Shown here: in pieces, positions 8,532 through 20,265 of the stretch | Numbering within the stretch: position 1 is the stretch's first letter | Layout of the letters: each line of letters begins with the position of its first letter | NCBI GenBank assembly: GCA_040143965.1 | Contig: JASJQH010006940.1 | Span: forward strand, 1 to 35,382 | Length of the DNA stretch: 35,382 bases | Direction: 5' to 3' | Source: Basidiobolus ranarum | Lineage: Eukaryota; Basidiobolomycota; Basidiobolomycetes; Basidiobolales | Notes under the pieces: generated by a model | Seen by the model: only the letters and a program-made list of their open reading frames with translations | The model's database searches: none | What the model was told of the DNA's origin: nothing | Made by a program: the position numbers and the translations under genes

Positions 8532-11500
8532 ATGGCGGATCAGATCGCTAAGGCGTCTCAGTATCAATATACTCAAAATTCTAATCTTGTCCTTCAGGCG
8601 GACAGATCTGCCCTACCTAGAAGAGATCAAGAGCCTTCCGGTGAGCCAGAGACGTTACATGGTAAAATAAACCCAAAGGAATTCGGTAGTCGCGCCGTTC
8701 GAGACACGGTTAAGTTTACAGACGAGAAGAAGAAGAAGGCTGAGGAAGAACACGTTAAGATAGAGAAGAAAAAGAAACGAAAGGAAGAGAGGTTTGTATA
8801 TTTTCTATTTTATGATTTATTTGGTGTACACCCTTCTAATCTAGTATATTTATTCTCGAAAATTATCTAGCTCTTTACGAAGCGCATACGGCTATAATAA
8901 TGTTCTTTCTGCTACAGACGATTTCGAAGGTCTTGGATATAGACCTCGTACAAGGGAAACAAGATCAGTATACGAACTGATCTTGGCCTTCGTTAGTCAA
9001 AATCTTGGAGACCAACCACACGATGTGATTCGAAGTGCTGCCGATAGTGTATTAGAGATTCTTAAATCTGAAAATATGAAGGATTTCGATAAAAAATCGG
9101 AGATTGAATACATCATCAACTCGATGACTTCTGAGCGATTTGCACAATTGATTAATCTTGGCAAAAAGATTACCGATTTCAACCCCGATGGAGAGGCAAA
9201 TAATACAGGGGAAGATGGTCGCCCTATAGAAACAATAGATGAGGAGCACGGTGTAGCTGTTGTATTCGACGAGGACGAAGAAGAGGAGGGTGATGAAAAT
9301 TTGTATGAGATTAAAGATGAATCTGATGAAGAGGAGGAAGAGCAAGAGGGAGACGTTTCCATTGGTCAAGAGGATATGCAACTCAGTGACGATGGTGATG
9401 AGGTAGTTGTTAGAGCTGACACGAATAAAAAGTTAACTTCGGAAGCTAACAGCGAGCAAATTCTAAATCCTCATGATATTGACGCTTTCTGGCTTCAACG
9501 TCTAGTTTCTACATACTATCCCGATCCTCAAACTTCGCAAGAAAAAACTGCCAGTGCTTTGCTAATCCTCTCATCTGAAACTATAAATACCAGGGACTGC
9601 GAAAACGAGTTGATGGGTCTCTTTGATTATGATCATTTTGAACTCGTTAAAACCATAACGAAAAACAGAGATTTGATTGTTTGGTGTACAAGACTAGCCA
9701 GAATTGGTACAGAAGCTCCGGAAAGGGCTAGCATAGAGCAAGAGATGAGATCCAAGGGCTTAGACTGGATTTTAAAAAGCTTGAGCGGTGAAAGAGTAAG
9801 ACGTAGTGCCACTCGTAAAGGAGTAGTTGAGGATGCGGATGCTATGGATGTTGATGAAGCAAAGCCAGACCTTGCTTCTAGAGCGCCAACCAAAGGCCCC
9901 ACTGGTCTGATACCTCGAGCTGCTCTCGATTTAGAGCTTATGACATTCTCACAAGGATCACACTTGATGTCAAATAAGCGTTGTAAATTGCCAGATGGTT
10001 CCTTTAAGCGCTCGAAGAAGGGCTATGAAGAGATCCATGTTCCTGCACCCAATGCCAAACCCCTTGGAGCTGATGAAAAATTAGTACCTATTTCCACCTT
10101 GCCCGAGTGGTCCCAAGTCGCTTTTCCCGGTGCCACATCCTTGAACAGAATTCAAAGTAAGCTATATCCTACAGCATTTGGTAACGATGAGAATATCCTA
10201 CTATGTGCTCCTACTGGTGCTGGTAAAACCAACGTAGCCATGTTGTGTATTTTGAGAGAACTTTCCAAGTTCCGTGACGAGTCTACTGGTATCATCGACA
10301 TTGATGCATTCAAAATCATTTACATTGCACCAATGAAGGCTTTAGTCCAAGAAATGGTTCTTAATTTCTCCAAGAGACTCGAGCCTTTTGGTATTAAGGT
10401 TTCTGAACTTACTGGTGATCGTCAGTTAACAAAACAACAAATCGCTGAGACTCAAATTATTGTAACCACACCGGAAAAATGGGATGTTATCACTCGTAAG
10501 GCTACTGATAGAAGCTACACCAACTTGGTCAGCTTAGTTATCATCGATGAGATCCATTTGTTACATGATGAACGTGGTCCTGTACTCGAGAGTATTATTG
10601 CACGTGCCATTCGTAACATGGAACAAACTCAAGATATGGTCCGTTTGATCGGTCTTAGTGCTACACTGCCTAATTACACCGATGTTGCTGCTTTCATGAG
10701 AGTCGATCCCAACAAAGGATTATTCTATTTTGACAGCTCTTACCGTCCTTGTCCATTGAAACAAGAATTCATTGGAGTCACAGAAAAGAAAGCTATTAAA
10801 CGTTTCCAGGTTATGAATGAAGTAACTTACGAGAAAGTCATGGATCAAGCTGGCAAAAATCAAGTTCTTATTTTTGTGCACTCTCGTAAGGAAACCGCAA
10901 AGACTGCCAAAGCTATTCGTGACATGTGCATCGATAAAGATACTATTGGACAATTTCTTCGCGAAGACTCGGCCAGTCGTGAAATTCTTCAAAGTGAAGC
11001 TGAGGGGGTTAAAGATGAAAATTTGAAAGACGTTTTGCCATATGGATTTGCCATTCATCATGCTGGTATGACTCGTGTTGATCGTACTTTAGTGGAAGAT
11101 CTCTTTAGTGGTGGCCATGTTCAAGTTCTTATATCTACAGCGACCTTAGCTTGGGGTGTCAACTTGCCCGCCCATACCGTCATTATCAAAGGAACTCAGA
11201 TATACTCACCTGAGAAGGGTCGTTGGGCCGAATTGAGTCCCCAAGACGTTCTGCAGATGTTGGGTCGTGCTGGTCGTCCTCAATTCGATACCTTCGGTGA
11301 GGGTATTATCATCACTACACATACTGAGCTTCAATATTACCTTTCTCTTCTTAATCAACAGTTGCCGATTGAAAGTCAGTTCGTAACTAAACTTGCCGAC
11401 AATTTGAACGCTGAAATTGTACTTGGTACAATTAGGAACCGTGATGATGCTGTCCAATGGCTTGGATATACTTACCTTTATGTAAGAATGCTGAGAAATG

Positions 11501-14500
11501 GACCTTTATATGGTATAGGAGTCGATGAGCTTGACGAAGATCCTTATCTTGAACAGAAGCGAGTTGATTTAATTCATTCAGCAGCTCTTTTACTCGATCG
11601 GGCCAATCTCGTTAAATATGATAAGAAGACTGGTCGTTTCCAAGTTACCGAACTTGGTAGAATTGCCTCACATTACTATATCTCCCACACCTCGATGGCT
11701 ACTTACAATCAGCATTTGAGACCCATTATGTCACATATCGAACTCTTCCGAATTTTCTCACTTTCTGACGAATTCAAATACATTCCCGTTCGTGAAGAGG
11801 AGAAGCTGGAATTGTCCAAGTTATTGGAACGTGTTCCTGTTCCAGTTAAAGAGTCTATTGAGGAGCCCACCGCTAAGATCAATGTTCTTCTTCAATCGTA
11901 CATCTCTCAATTGAAGCTTGAAGGATTCGCACTTGTATCAGACATGGTTTATGTAACCCAAAGTGCAGGACGAATTCTTCGTGCTATCTTTGAAATCTGT
12001 TTGAAGCGCGGTTGGGCCCAGTTAGCTCGTAAGGCTCTTGATCTTTGTAAGATGGCCGAGAAAAGAATGTGGCTTTCCATGTCTCCATTGAAGCAATTCA
12101 AGCAAATCCCAGCAGATATTCTTAAGAGACTGGAGAAGAAAGAATTCCCTTGGGAACGTTACTTTGATCTTAATCCACAAGAAATCGGCGAGTTAGTTGG
12201 CATCCCCAAGGCCGGTAAAATGCTTCACAAATTCATCCATCAATTCCCCAAACTTGATCTTCAAGCTCATGTTCAACCAATTACTCGTTCTCTCCTTCGT
12301 ATTGAGTTGACCATTACGCCTGATTTCCAGTGGGATGAGAAGGTTCATGGAAATGCTGAATCATTCTGGATTATTGTTGAAGACGGGGACAGTGAGATGG
12401 TCTTGTATCACGATGTCTTCCTCTTAAAGCAACGATATGCCGAGGAAGAACATCTTATCACCTTTACTGTTCCATTATTTGAACCTATCCCACCCAATTA
12501 TTTTGTAACAGTCGTTTCTGATCGCTGGTTACACAGTGAAACCAAGCTCCCAGTTTCCTTCCGACATCTTTTACTCCCTGAAAGATACCCACCTCCAACT
12601 GAATTGCTTGATCTTCAGCCATTGCCTGTTACCGCTCTTAATAACCCGGAATTCGAATCTCTGTACAGCAGTTGGGTCGACAGATTCAATCCTATACAGA
12701 CACAGATATTCAATTCTCTCTATATGACTGATGATAACGTCTTCATTGGTGCTCCAACAGGTAGTGGGAAAACTATTTGTGCTGAGTTTGCTATTCTTCG
12801 CCTTTGGCAGAAGAGTCCTGGAGCTCGTTGTGTCTATATCGCTCCTTTCCAAGAAGTTGCGGACTTGAGACTAGCAGAATGGAGCCGAAAATTCGCCACA
12901 GTTCAAGGAGGCAAAAATGTTGTTGCTCTTACTGGTGAAACTAGTGCAGATCTAAAACTACTTGAACAAGGTGATGTTATTATTGCTACACCTGTACAAT
13001 GGGATGTCCTTTCTCGTCGTTGGAGACAAAGAAAGAATGTTCAGACTGTTGAACTTTTCATTGCCGATGAAATCCATCTTATTGGTGGTGAAATTGGCCC
13101 TACCTATGAAGTAATTGTTTCTAGAATGCGTTACATGTCTTCTCAAATTCAGGGTAAACTCAGGATCGTTGCTTTAAGTACATCATTATCAAATGCTCGT
13201 GACTTGGCTGAATGGATTGGAGCTACTCCTCATTCCACATTCAATTTCCCTCCTATGGCTAGACCTGTTCCTTTGGAGCTTCATATTCAAAGTTTCAACG
13301 TTCCTCACTTTGCTTCTTTGATGTTAGCTATGGCCAAACCAACTTATCTTGCCATTACCACACACTCTCCTGATAAGCCAGCGATCGTATTTGTTCCTTC
13401 TCGTAAGCAGTGCCGTTTAACCGCTGTAGATTTATTGACCTTCTGTAATGCTGAAGGTGAACCTGATCGCTTCCTTCGCTGTCAACCCGAAGATATTGCC
13501 GAGCATATCAATAAGATATCTGATAAGACTCTTGCCGAAACCGCTCAGCACGGTGTTGGTTTCTATCATGAAGCTCTTTCCAAGCAAGATAAACGCATTG
13601 TCGAGCATCTATTTGAATCCGGCGCCCTTCAAGTTGTTGTTGTCTCTAGAGACACATGCTGGGGTATAAACATCAGCACCCACATGGTTATAGTAATGGG
13701 CACTCAATACTTCGAAGGTAAAGACCATCGTTATGTTGACTACCCCATTACGGATGTTCTCCAAATGTTGGGTCGCGCATGTAGACCTAACAAGGATGAT
13801 ATTGGCCGTTGCGTTTTGATGTGTCAAGCGAATAAGAAAGAGTTTTACAAGAAATTCTTGTTTGAATCTCTTCCAATTGAGTCTCATTTGGACTTATTCC
13901 TTCATGATCATTTCAACGCTGAAATTGTCACCAAGACCATTGAGAATAAGCAAGATGCCGTTGATTATATTACTTGGACCTTTATATATAGACGTATGAC
14001 TCAAAATCCCAATTACTATAACCTCCAAGGTACAACCCATCGCCACCTTTCAGATCATCTCTCAGAATTGGTGGAGAACACTTTGAATGATTTGGTCGCC
14101 TCCAAGTGCATCACTGTTGAAGATGAGATGGATATCTTCCCATTGAATTTGGGTATGATTGCCGCATACTACAACATCAACTACATTACAGTTGAGATGT
14201 TCAGCATGTCTCTTACAGCCAACACCAAGCTCCGCGGTCTCCTGGAGATTATCTCCTCTGCTGCAGAATTCGAATCTATCCCCATTCGTCACCACGAGGA
14301 TGGCATTCTTAAACGTATCTATGAACGTTTACCTGTAAAGCTTGCTTCCACCAAATTCAACTCTCCTCATGTCAAAGCCAATATTTTACTACAAGCACAC
14401 TTCTCACGTACTCAACTTCCCCCAGATCTTCAATCCGACCAAACGATTGTTGTTTCCAAGATCATCCCCTTACTTCAAGCTTGTGTTGATGTGATATCCT

Positions 14501-15156
14501 CCAATGGCTGGCTTACACCAGCACTTGCCGCTATGGAGCTTGCTCAAATGACAGTACAAGCCCAATGGGATCGCGACTCGCCTCTTAAGCAGGTTCCTTA
14601 CTTCTCAAGCCAGCTCATCAAGCAATGTCAAGATAAGGGCGTTGACTCGGTATTCGAAATCATGGAACTCGATGACTCGGATCGTGATCAAATATTCAAG
14701 GGTTTGGAGCCCCGAGCAGTACGCGAGATTGCCCGTTTCGTCAACAGATACCCCAACATTGAACTTAACTTTGAGGTACAAGATTCGGCCGAATTGACTA
14801 CGGACTCATCTGTGGTCATGCAGATTTCGCTAGAACGTGAAGGAGATGAAGAAGATGAAGAGCCCGTTGGACCAGTAATTGCACCATTCTTCCCCACAAA
14901 GAAGGATGAAGGCTGGTGGTTAGTGGTAGGAGATCCAGTGGCCAAGACAGTGGCGGCCATCAAGCGAATCACTGTTCAACGCCGTCTTGGTGTGAAGCTA
15001 GAGTTCCCAGCACCCTCTGAAGCGGGAGAATTCAAATACAAACTTTACTTAATGTGTGATTCGTACATTGGTTGTGATCAAGAATACGATTTTGAAATGA
15101 AAGTAGCTCAAGGAGAAGATGAATCCTCCGAGGGAGGAAGTGATATGGAAGAGTAG
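8532..15156 (+). CDS. BRR2: Brr2 (SNRNP200), U5 snRNP DExH helicase
   Basis: The Ski2-like RNA helicase that unwinds U4/U6 to activate the spliceosome. Exon 1 is 8532-8791 and begins [13 protein letters not shown] like the human protein; exon 2 is 8871-15156, giving 2181 residues. An alternative acceptor at 8882 would remove four residues in frame. After a PLUG-like and acidic N-terminal region come two helicase cassettes. N cassette: APTGAGKT at about residue 533, DEIH at 646, then SAT, and [10 protein letters not shown] cassette: APTGSGKT at about 1381, DEIH at 1486, STS in place of SAT, and QMLGRACRP at about 1718. Each cassette is followed by a Sec63 unit (winged helix, HLH, immunoglobulin-like), and the tail is acidic. 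Near full-length similarity to the human protein is evident, e.g. [18 protein letters not shown]. Confidence 0.97.
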
Positions 15157-15256
15157 TTCAGCCCCGATAATTCCACACTTCGGTCTATGATTTCCATATA
15201 ATCACCTATTTTTGTCGTCTTAGAAACGAAACGAGACATACTTTTTGTAAAATATT

Positions 15257-15371
15257 ATTTGAACTTTACGGTCAAGTCAATTAAACTATTGGAATAAATT
15301 AGCATTTGAACTTTATAGTGAAGTCAATATAACCATTGGAGTGAACTGCCATCTGAACTTGACATGGCATT
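15257..15371. repeat. 47-bp imperfect tandem repeat in the BRR2 3' flank
   Basis: Units start at 15257, 15304 and (partial) 15351, each opening with ATTTGAACTT or ATCTGAACTT and continuing through a GTCAAT core and a CTATTGGA/CCATTGGA block. The exact 47-bp spacing of all three starts supports a local duplication. The copies have diverged by many substitutions. Confidence 0.8.
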
Positions 15372-15527
15372 CACCATTTCCATTTCTCATTCCCATTCTC
15401 ATCCCCATTTGCGTTTCTTTGGTAACTTCCAGGTAAAAGCACGATAAACAATGGACCCATATATGGATTGGCATTGTACATGTTTGTACAAATGTGAATC
15501 ATATGGCGATTGAGTAGGTCGAGATAA

Positions 15528-15551
15528 ATCCAGGGATCCAGGGATCCAGGG
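15528..15551. repeat. 8-bp tandem triple repeat (ATCCAGGG)
   Basis: Three perfect head-to-tail copies of ATCCAGGG. It lies in non-coding DNA upstream of ribokinase. No function is claimed. Confidence 0.9.
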
Positions 15552-15756
15552 AATCAATCCTAATTAGCCCATATTTGATTTGCAATGTCTATGGATCCCA
15601 TGGACAATCCAATCATTTTTACCAGAGTCAGTGGCTGGTGAGGGACCAATGTAGAGTTGAGAAAGAAATTACGACGGGTAAGTGGCGGAGAGTAAATATT
15701 GATTTAAAAGAATGAGAGACGTCACTTAGTTATTCATATTAAAAATTCTTCAAGAA

Positions 15757-16901
15757 ATGTCTAGAGTACTTTGTTTCGGTTCAGTTAACATCGATAGTTT
15801 CTACGTTGTTCCACATATCGTTCGCTCGGGAGAAACCCTCTCTTCTACTCGGTATTTCCTTCGTGCAGGTGGTAAAGGAGCTAACCAATGTGCAGCTTTA
15901 GCTAAGGTCGGTTAGCAGTTCTTTGGAAAAAAAACAATGTTGACCTCCCTCTCATACTTGTTTCTTTAATATTTAGGCTGGAAATAAAACCTTTATGTCA
16001 GGTGTCATCGGTAAAGACGGGCTCTGGATCAAAGAAAAATTGGAAAAATTCGGTGCTAATGTTGACTTACTAGAAGTTTCAGAAGAGGAGGTATATATCA
16101 TATACTATGTCATAAAACTTTTTACTCCTTTAGCTAAAAAAAACCCCACTTTCTTTTGACTAGTCAACCGGAAAAGCTATTATTCAACTGAGTGAACACG
16201 ATCGTGATAACTCTATCATCTTGTTCCCAGGTACCAACTATAAAATAAGCAAAGAACTTATCGATAAAGTAGTTGGTCAATTCAATGAAAACGACTGGTG
16301 TTTATTACAAAATGAAATCAACCTTGGTGGAGAGGTTATGAGATCTGCCAAACGTCAAGGTAAATATGAACGTTCTCTTTACAAGAAGTTCGTATGGATT
16401 AATGAATAATTTCATATGATTGATTTAGGCATGAAAATCATCTTCAACCCAGCTCCATTCAACTCGGAAATTATGTCAGAATTTCCATTAGAGTTGGTGG
16501 ATATCTTGGTCGTCAATGAAACTGAAGCCATGGGTCTTTATGAAGGAATTACTGGAGAAAAAATGGCCGCAGATACTTTGGATGTTCAGAAACTCTCTAA
16601 AACTGTGACCGAGAAATACCCCGAATTAGAATGTCTTATTATTACCTTGGGCGCAGATGGTGTATTTGGTGCTTCCAATGGAGAGGAAATCACTTTGCCT
16701 TCTATGAAGTGTGATGTCGTCGATACTACTGGTGCCGGTGACACTTTTATCGCTTATTTCTTATCAGAATACATCCGATCAAACAAAGACTTTAAAAACT
16801 CTTTGGAACTCGGAATTAAGGCTGCCTCTATCGCTATTAGTAAAGAAGGAGCAATGGACAGTGTGCCTACCAAAGAAGAATTGGATGAGAAATTTGCTTG
16901 A
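15757..16901 (+). CDS. Ribokinase (PfkB family), four exons
   Basis: Phosphorylates ribose to ribose-5-phosphate in the cytoplasm; 310 residues, the usual length. Exons: 15757-15906, 15977-16090, 16164-16359, 16429-16901. The protein starts MSRVLCFGSVNIDSFYVVP, carries the PfkB signature GGKGANQ at about residues 38-44, and has the C-terminal DTTGAGD motif at about 252-258, whose last Asp is the catalytic base in this family. Intermediate landmarks are VIGKDGLWI, FNPAPF and VNETEA. The first donor, GTCGGT, is weak by fungal standards, but only that cut keeps the phase. The gene is convergent with CCT7. Confidence 0.92.
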
Positions 16902-17370
16902 TTTCCTTCACATTACTAGCCTGTTATTTCTCCCCTCTCCCGCTCTTTCTTGGTTAATATATTCTTTTTAAGCCTCATAACATGTCTTAAGTTTAGTTTC
17001 AATACCCTTTCCCCTCATCACATACATCATTTCATCCCTCTTTTCATCGCATTTCATTTCCAATAAAAAGGGGAATTCTTTTCTTGCATATACTTTTATT
17101 ATGTGTAATGACTATTACATGGATTTCTAAAATAATATTACAACCCTTTCAAATTTTACTGAACAAGAAAATTACGAATGACACTGGTTTTTTTTTTTCG
17201 TGAATCCCTTTTTCATGTAAATAAAGCGAGAGAAAAAGACAAATTGAACTAAAAATAAAAGGGTGGCAAGAAATGATTTTTATGAAATAAAAAAAGAAAG
17301 TTGATTGGAAATTGGAAAATTAAAATCGTATTCGTATTCGAATTAGAAATTTGAATTTACCCAATTACTT
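16902..17370. other. Convergent 3' spacer, ribokinase and CCT7
   Basis: 469 bp of AT-rich sequence. It contains AATAAA at 17061-17066, which could serve as a plus-strand poly(A) signal, and A-rich or T-rich runs around 17189-17200 and 17286-17296. No gene is seen. Confidence 0.45.
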
Positions 17371-19513
17371 TTAACGACGTGGAATACCACGTCCGCGACC
17401 TGGCATACCGCCTTGGGGTCCTTGAGGGGCGGGTTGACTCTGTGGGTTCTTCACAGTTTCATCAACAGATAAAATCAAACAAGCAGCCTCGGTAGCAGCA
17501 GAGATAGCATTGGTCTTAACAAGTGATGGTTCCCAAACGAAAGCCTCGTAGTTATCAGCGATGGTCTCGTTATTTATGTCCACACCGAACCAGATGCCAC
17601 CTTGAGCATGCTTTTGACGAAGCTTAGTTAAGATCTCAGTAGAGTCAAAACCAGCATTATCGCATAATTGACGTGGGATCACTTCCAAGGCTTTAGCGAA
17701 GGCAGAGATAATCAATTGTTGTTTACCTTGAATAGTTCTAGCATGAAGACGAAGATATTTGGAAAGTTCCATTTCTGTGGCACCGCCACCGGCAACAACG
17801 TGGTTATTTCTGATGGCTCTTCTGACAATCATAATAGCATCATTCAAACTTCTCTCTACTTCAGCAATGAATTGCTCCGCACCACCACGAAGGATCAAAG
17901 TGCAAGTCTTGGCAGCTGGGCATCCAGTGAAAATGTTGAATCTTTCACCACCAATCTGCTTCTCTTCGAAAACCTCACAGGTACCCAAGTATTTCTCGGA
18001 GATATCTGTGCATGTAGATTGAACGGATCCACCAACTGCTTGAACAACACGGCTAAGATCATCAGCGGCAACACGACCAGCACAGAAGATATCTCTATCA
18101 GCAAAGTATTGTGTGGCAAGATCACCGATGGGAAGCTTAGAGAGGACTACCTTAGCACCAGTCTTGGCAATAGCCTCAAGTTTTTGGTAAATGATGGACC
18201 ATTCGGCATCAACAATTGCTTGGTATTCATCAACAGCCTCAACACGAACTTCGGCATTATCCTTCTCAGCCTTGAGTTCCAATTCAACGTTTAAGCAAAG
18301 AATCTTAGGTTGCTTGAAGTGTTTGGGTTGTTGTTCGAAACCGGCATAGGAGAATGTCTTCTTGAATGCAACACCATCAACAAAGATGGAGTCTTGCATA
18401 GCACCACCTGGGACCTTCTTGATACCAATGAGGTTGGGGTTGAGGTCTTCTTGATCCAAGTGAAGAACGGAATCGACTACCATCTTGGTGAAGAAATCCT
18501 TGTGTGAATGGATAAGCTTGGATGACATGGCGGTAGCAGCGCATTTCTCGAGAAGGGATCTGAACTCTCTAATAACAACAACAATATATGCATCAGAAGT
18601 CAGGTCTTGAATAAAGTGCTAACTTATAACGAATGTTAAAAGAATTCACTTACTCTTCGTTATCTCTATTAATAGTGACAGCCATTTCCTTAACCTTGTT
18701 AATAGCCTAAAATAGGATACAACCATGTAAGTTTGTTATGCCCTAAACATAGCTCATTAAATTCATATTCAGCTTACAAGTTGGGCGGCCTTTCTGAATC
18801 CTTTGATAATAACATGAGAACTAACGCCCTCTTCGATGTAAGACTTGACTTCTTTCAAGAATTCACCGGCGAGAAGAACTACACTAGTAGTACCATCACC
18901 AACCTAAACGAACCCTCGTGGTTAATATCTTACTGAAAGAAGGTTGCTTGAAATATAAAATACTCGGCCTTACCTCAGCATCTTGTGATCTGGCAATATC
19001 AACCAAAGTTTTGGCAGCGGGTTGAACGATATCCAATAACTTCATAATGGTAGCACCATCGTTAGAGATTGTGACGTCGCCTAGGAGCGGGGTAAAACAT
19101 GAATAGGTTGCCTAAGGTTGACCAGCTTCTTGATGATAGACTTACCTCTTTGGTTGACCATCAACTTATCCATACCACGAGGGCCAAGAGTGGTGCGAAC
19201 AGTATCGCATACAGCAAGACAAGCGTTGATGTTGGATAGAAGCTGACCTTTACCTTGGGAAGAGTCGGTACCTTCTTTGAGAAGGATGATTTGAGGTTGC
19301 TATAATATATAAAGTCAGTATACTGGATAGGATGGATTGAGGTTCAAATAACTTGATCAAGTGTTTACAAAGGGATACAATGTGGATAAAAAAGGTCGGA
19401 CAGCTTAACAGAAGGGAACCAAAGGTATTTCAATGGAAAGGTAACTTGGTAATGGTATTTGTGAACTTGGCTAAAACTACTTGGGGTTAGAGACATACCA
19501 TCATGTTCGACAT
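17371..19513 (-). CDS. CCT7: T-complex chaperonin subunit eta (CCT7), six exons
   Basis: One of eight subunits of the cytosolic TRiC/CCT folding ring for actin, tubulin and other clients. Exons in reading order: 19499-19513, 19146-19299, 18974-19080, 18778-18903, 18654-18706, 17371-18568; 550 residues (human 543). The equatorial ATPase parts show [21 protein letters not shown] and GDGTTS near residues 94-99, and later [11 protein letters not shown] and [11 protein letters not shown]. The apical part contains [13 protein letters not shown] and [13 protein letters not shown]. Subunit identity as eta rests on these plus the Gly/Arg-rich tail ending RGRGIPRR. The first exon codes only five residues (MSNMM). 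A heat-shock-like and E-box region lies upstream. Confidence 0.96.
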
Positions 19514-20265
19514 TTTAGATCCGTAGTAATAGATTTAATAAAATACACGGTTTGTTGTAGGCAAGAGTCTTTTCAAAAAAAAAGTCCCGACAAAGAAACC
19601 AGGTCAGTTAAGTTGGATGTTTGAAAAGTAGTAATCAAATAACTTTTCCTACGTAAAAAACCGAGAAAAAGCCCTTCCTGGGGGTCTGATTTTCATGGTT
19701 TCTAAGGAAGCTTTCCGAAGCTTTTTTCACGTGACTTGATTCTTGACAGTTATCACCCACTAATATTGCCCACTGCAATGTAATTCAGCTCTAACAAAAA
19801 ACTTTCAGTCAATGTTTTTTTTTTTCGATAGCCGCTGGCTGTTTATTTCTTGCCCTCCTCAATATGCTTTCCCCTTGATTTGAGTATATTGATGATGGAT
19901 TTAGTGGGTCATGATTGGCTGACAGTCATAATTTAAGATTATGAGAAAAAGGATACAAATAATGGAATGATCGGTTGTCATCGATGGCTACACAACCACT
20001 ACTTAGGGATTATGCTTCGAGATTCAGTAGTGTCAAGCACAGAGAAGCAGAGCAATTCAGTTGGGTAAAGCAAAGAGGGAAATAGAGCAATTTTAATAAA
20101 ATTGATATTGATATATAATACAAATGCCAGAAGCCATAGATGATGGTAAACAAAAATCTGTGTCCACCTTGATTTTCTATATCAGCGACGATAAAAGAGC
20201 ATTCAGAACCAATGGTCACACGCAGTAGATGCGCAGAGCCATTGTACTTGGTGGCAATTTGTTCT
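19514..20265. promoter_or_regulatory. CCT7 upstream region with HSE-like array and E-box
   Basis: 752 bp between the CCT7 start and the MAEA stop. At 19706-19728 alternating GAA and TTT blocks at five-base steps resemble a degenerate heat-shock element (GAA-TTT-GAA-TTT). Directly beside it, TCACGTGA at 19727-19734 is the class-B bHLH (Cbf1/USF) palindrome, about 215 bp upstream of the CCT7 ATG. The part from about 19990 to 20265 is probably the MAEA 3' untranslated region. An open stretch on the minus strand at 20010-20219 lacks an ATG start and family features and is not called a gene. Confidence 0.45.

Larger units (their letters stand above)
15157..15756. other. Spacer between BRR2 and ribokinase, with repeats
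   Basis: 600 bp without coding content. It contains a 47-bp tandem repeat (15257 onward), a C/T-rich stretch at about 15370-15410 and an 8-bp triple repeat at 15528-15551. The right half precedes the ribokinase start and includes its promoter. Confidence 0.5.

Noticed and set aside
8983-8985. Start of Brr2 at this position
   Set aside because: It is a TTG codon within the gene; the human-like N-terminus is encoded by a first exon starting at 8532.
17668-18294. 208-codon plus-strand frame opposite CCT7
   Set aside because: It lies wholly antisense to a strongly conserved chaperonin exon and shows no family features; codon bias of the real gene explains the opening.
20010-20219. 69-codon minus-strand frame below MAEA
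   Set aside because: No ATG start, no family resemblance, and it falls in the probable MAEA 3' untranslated region.
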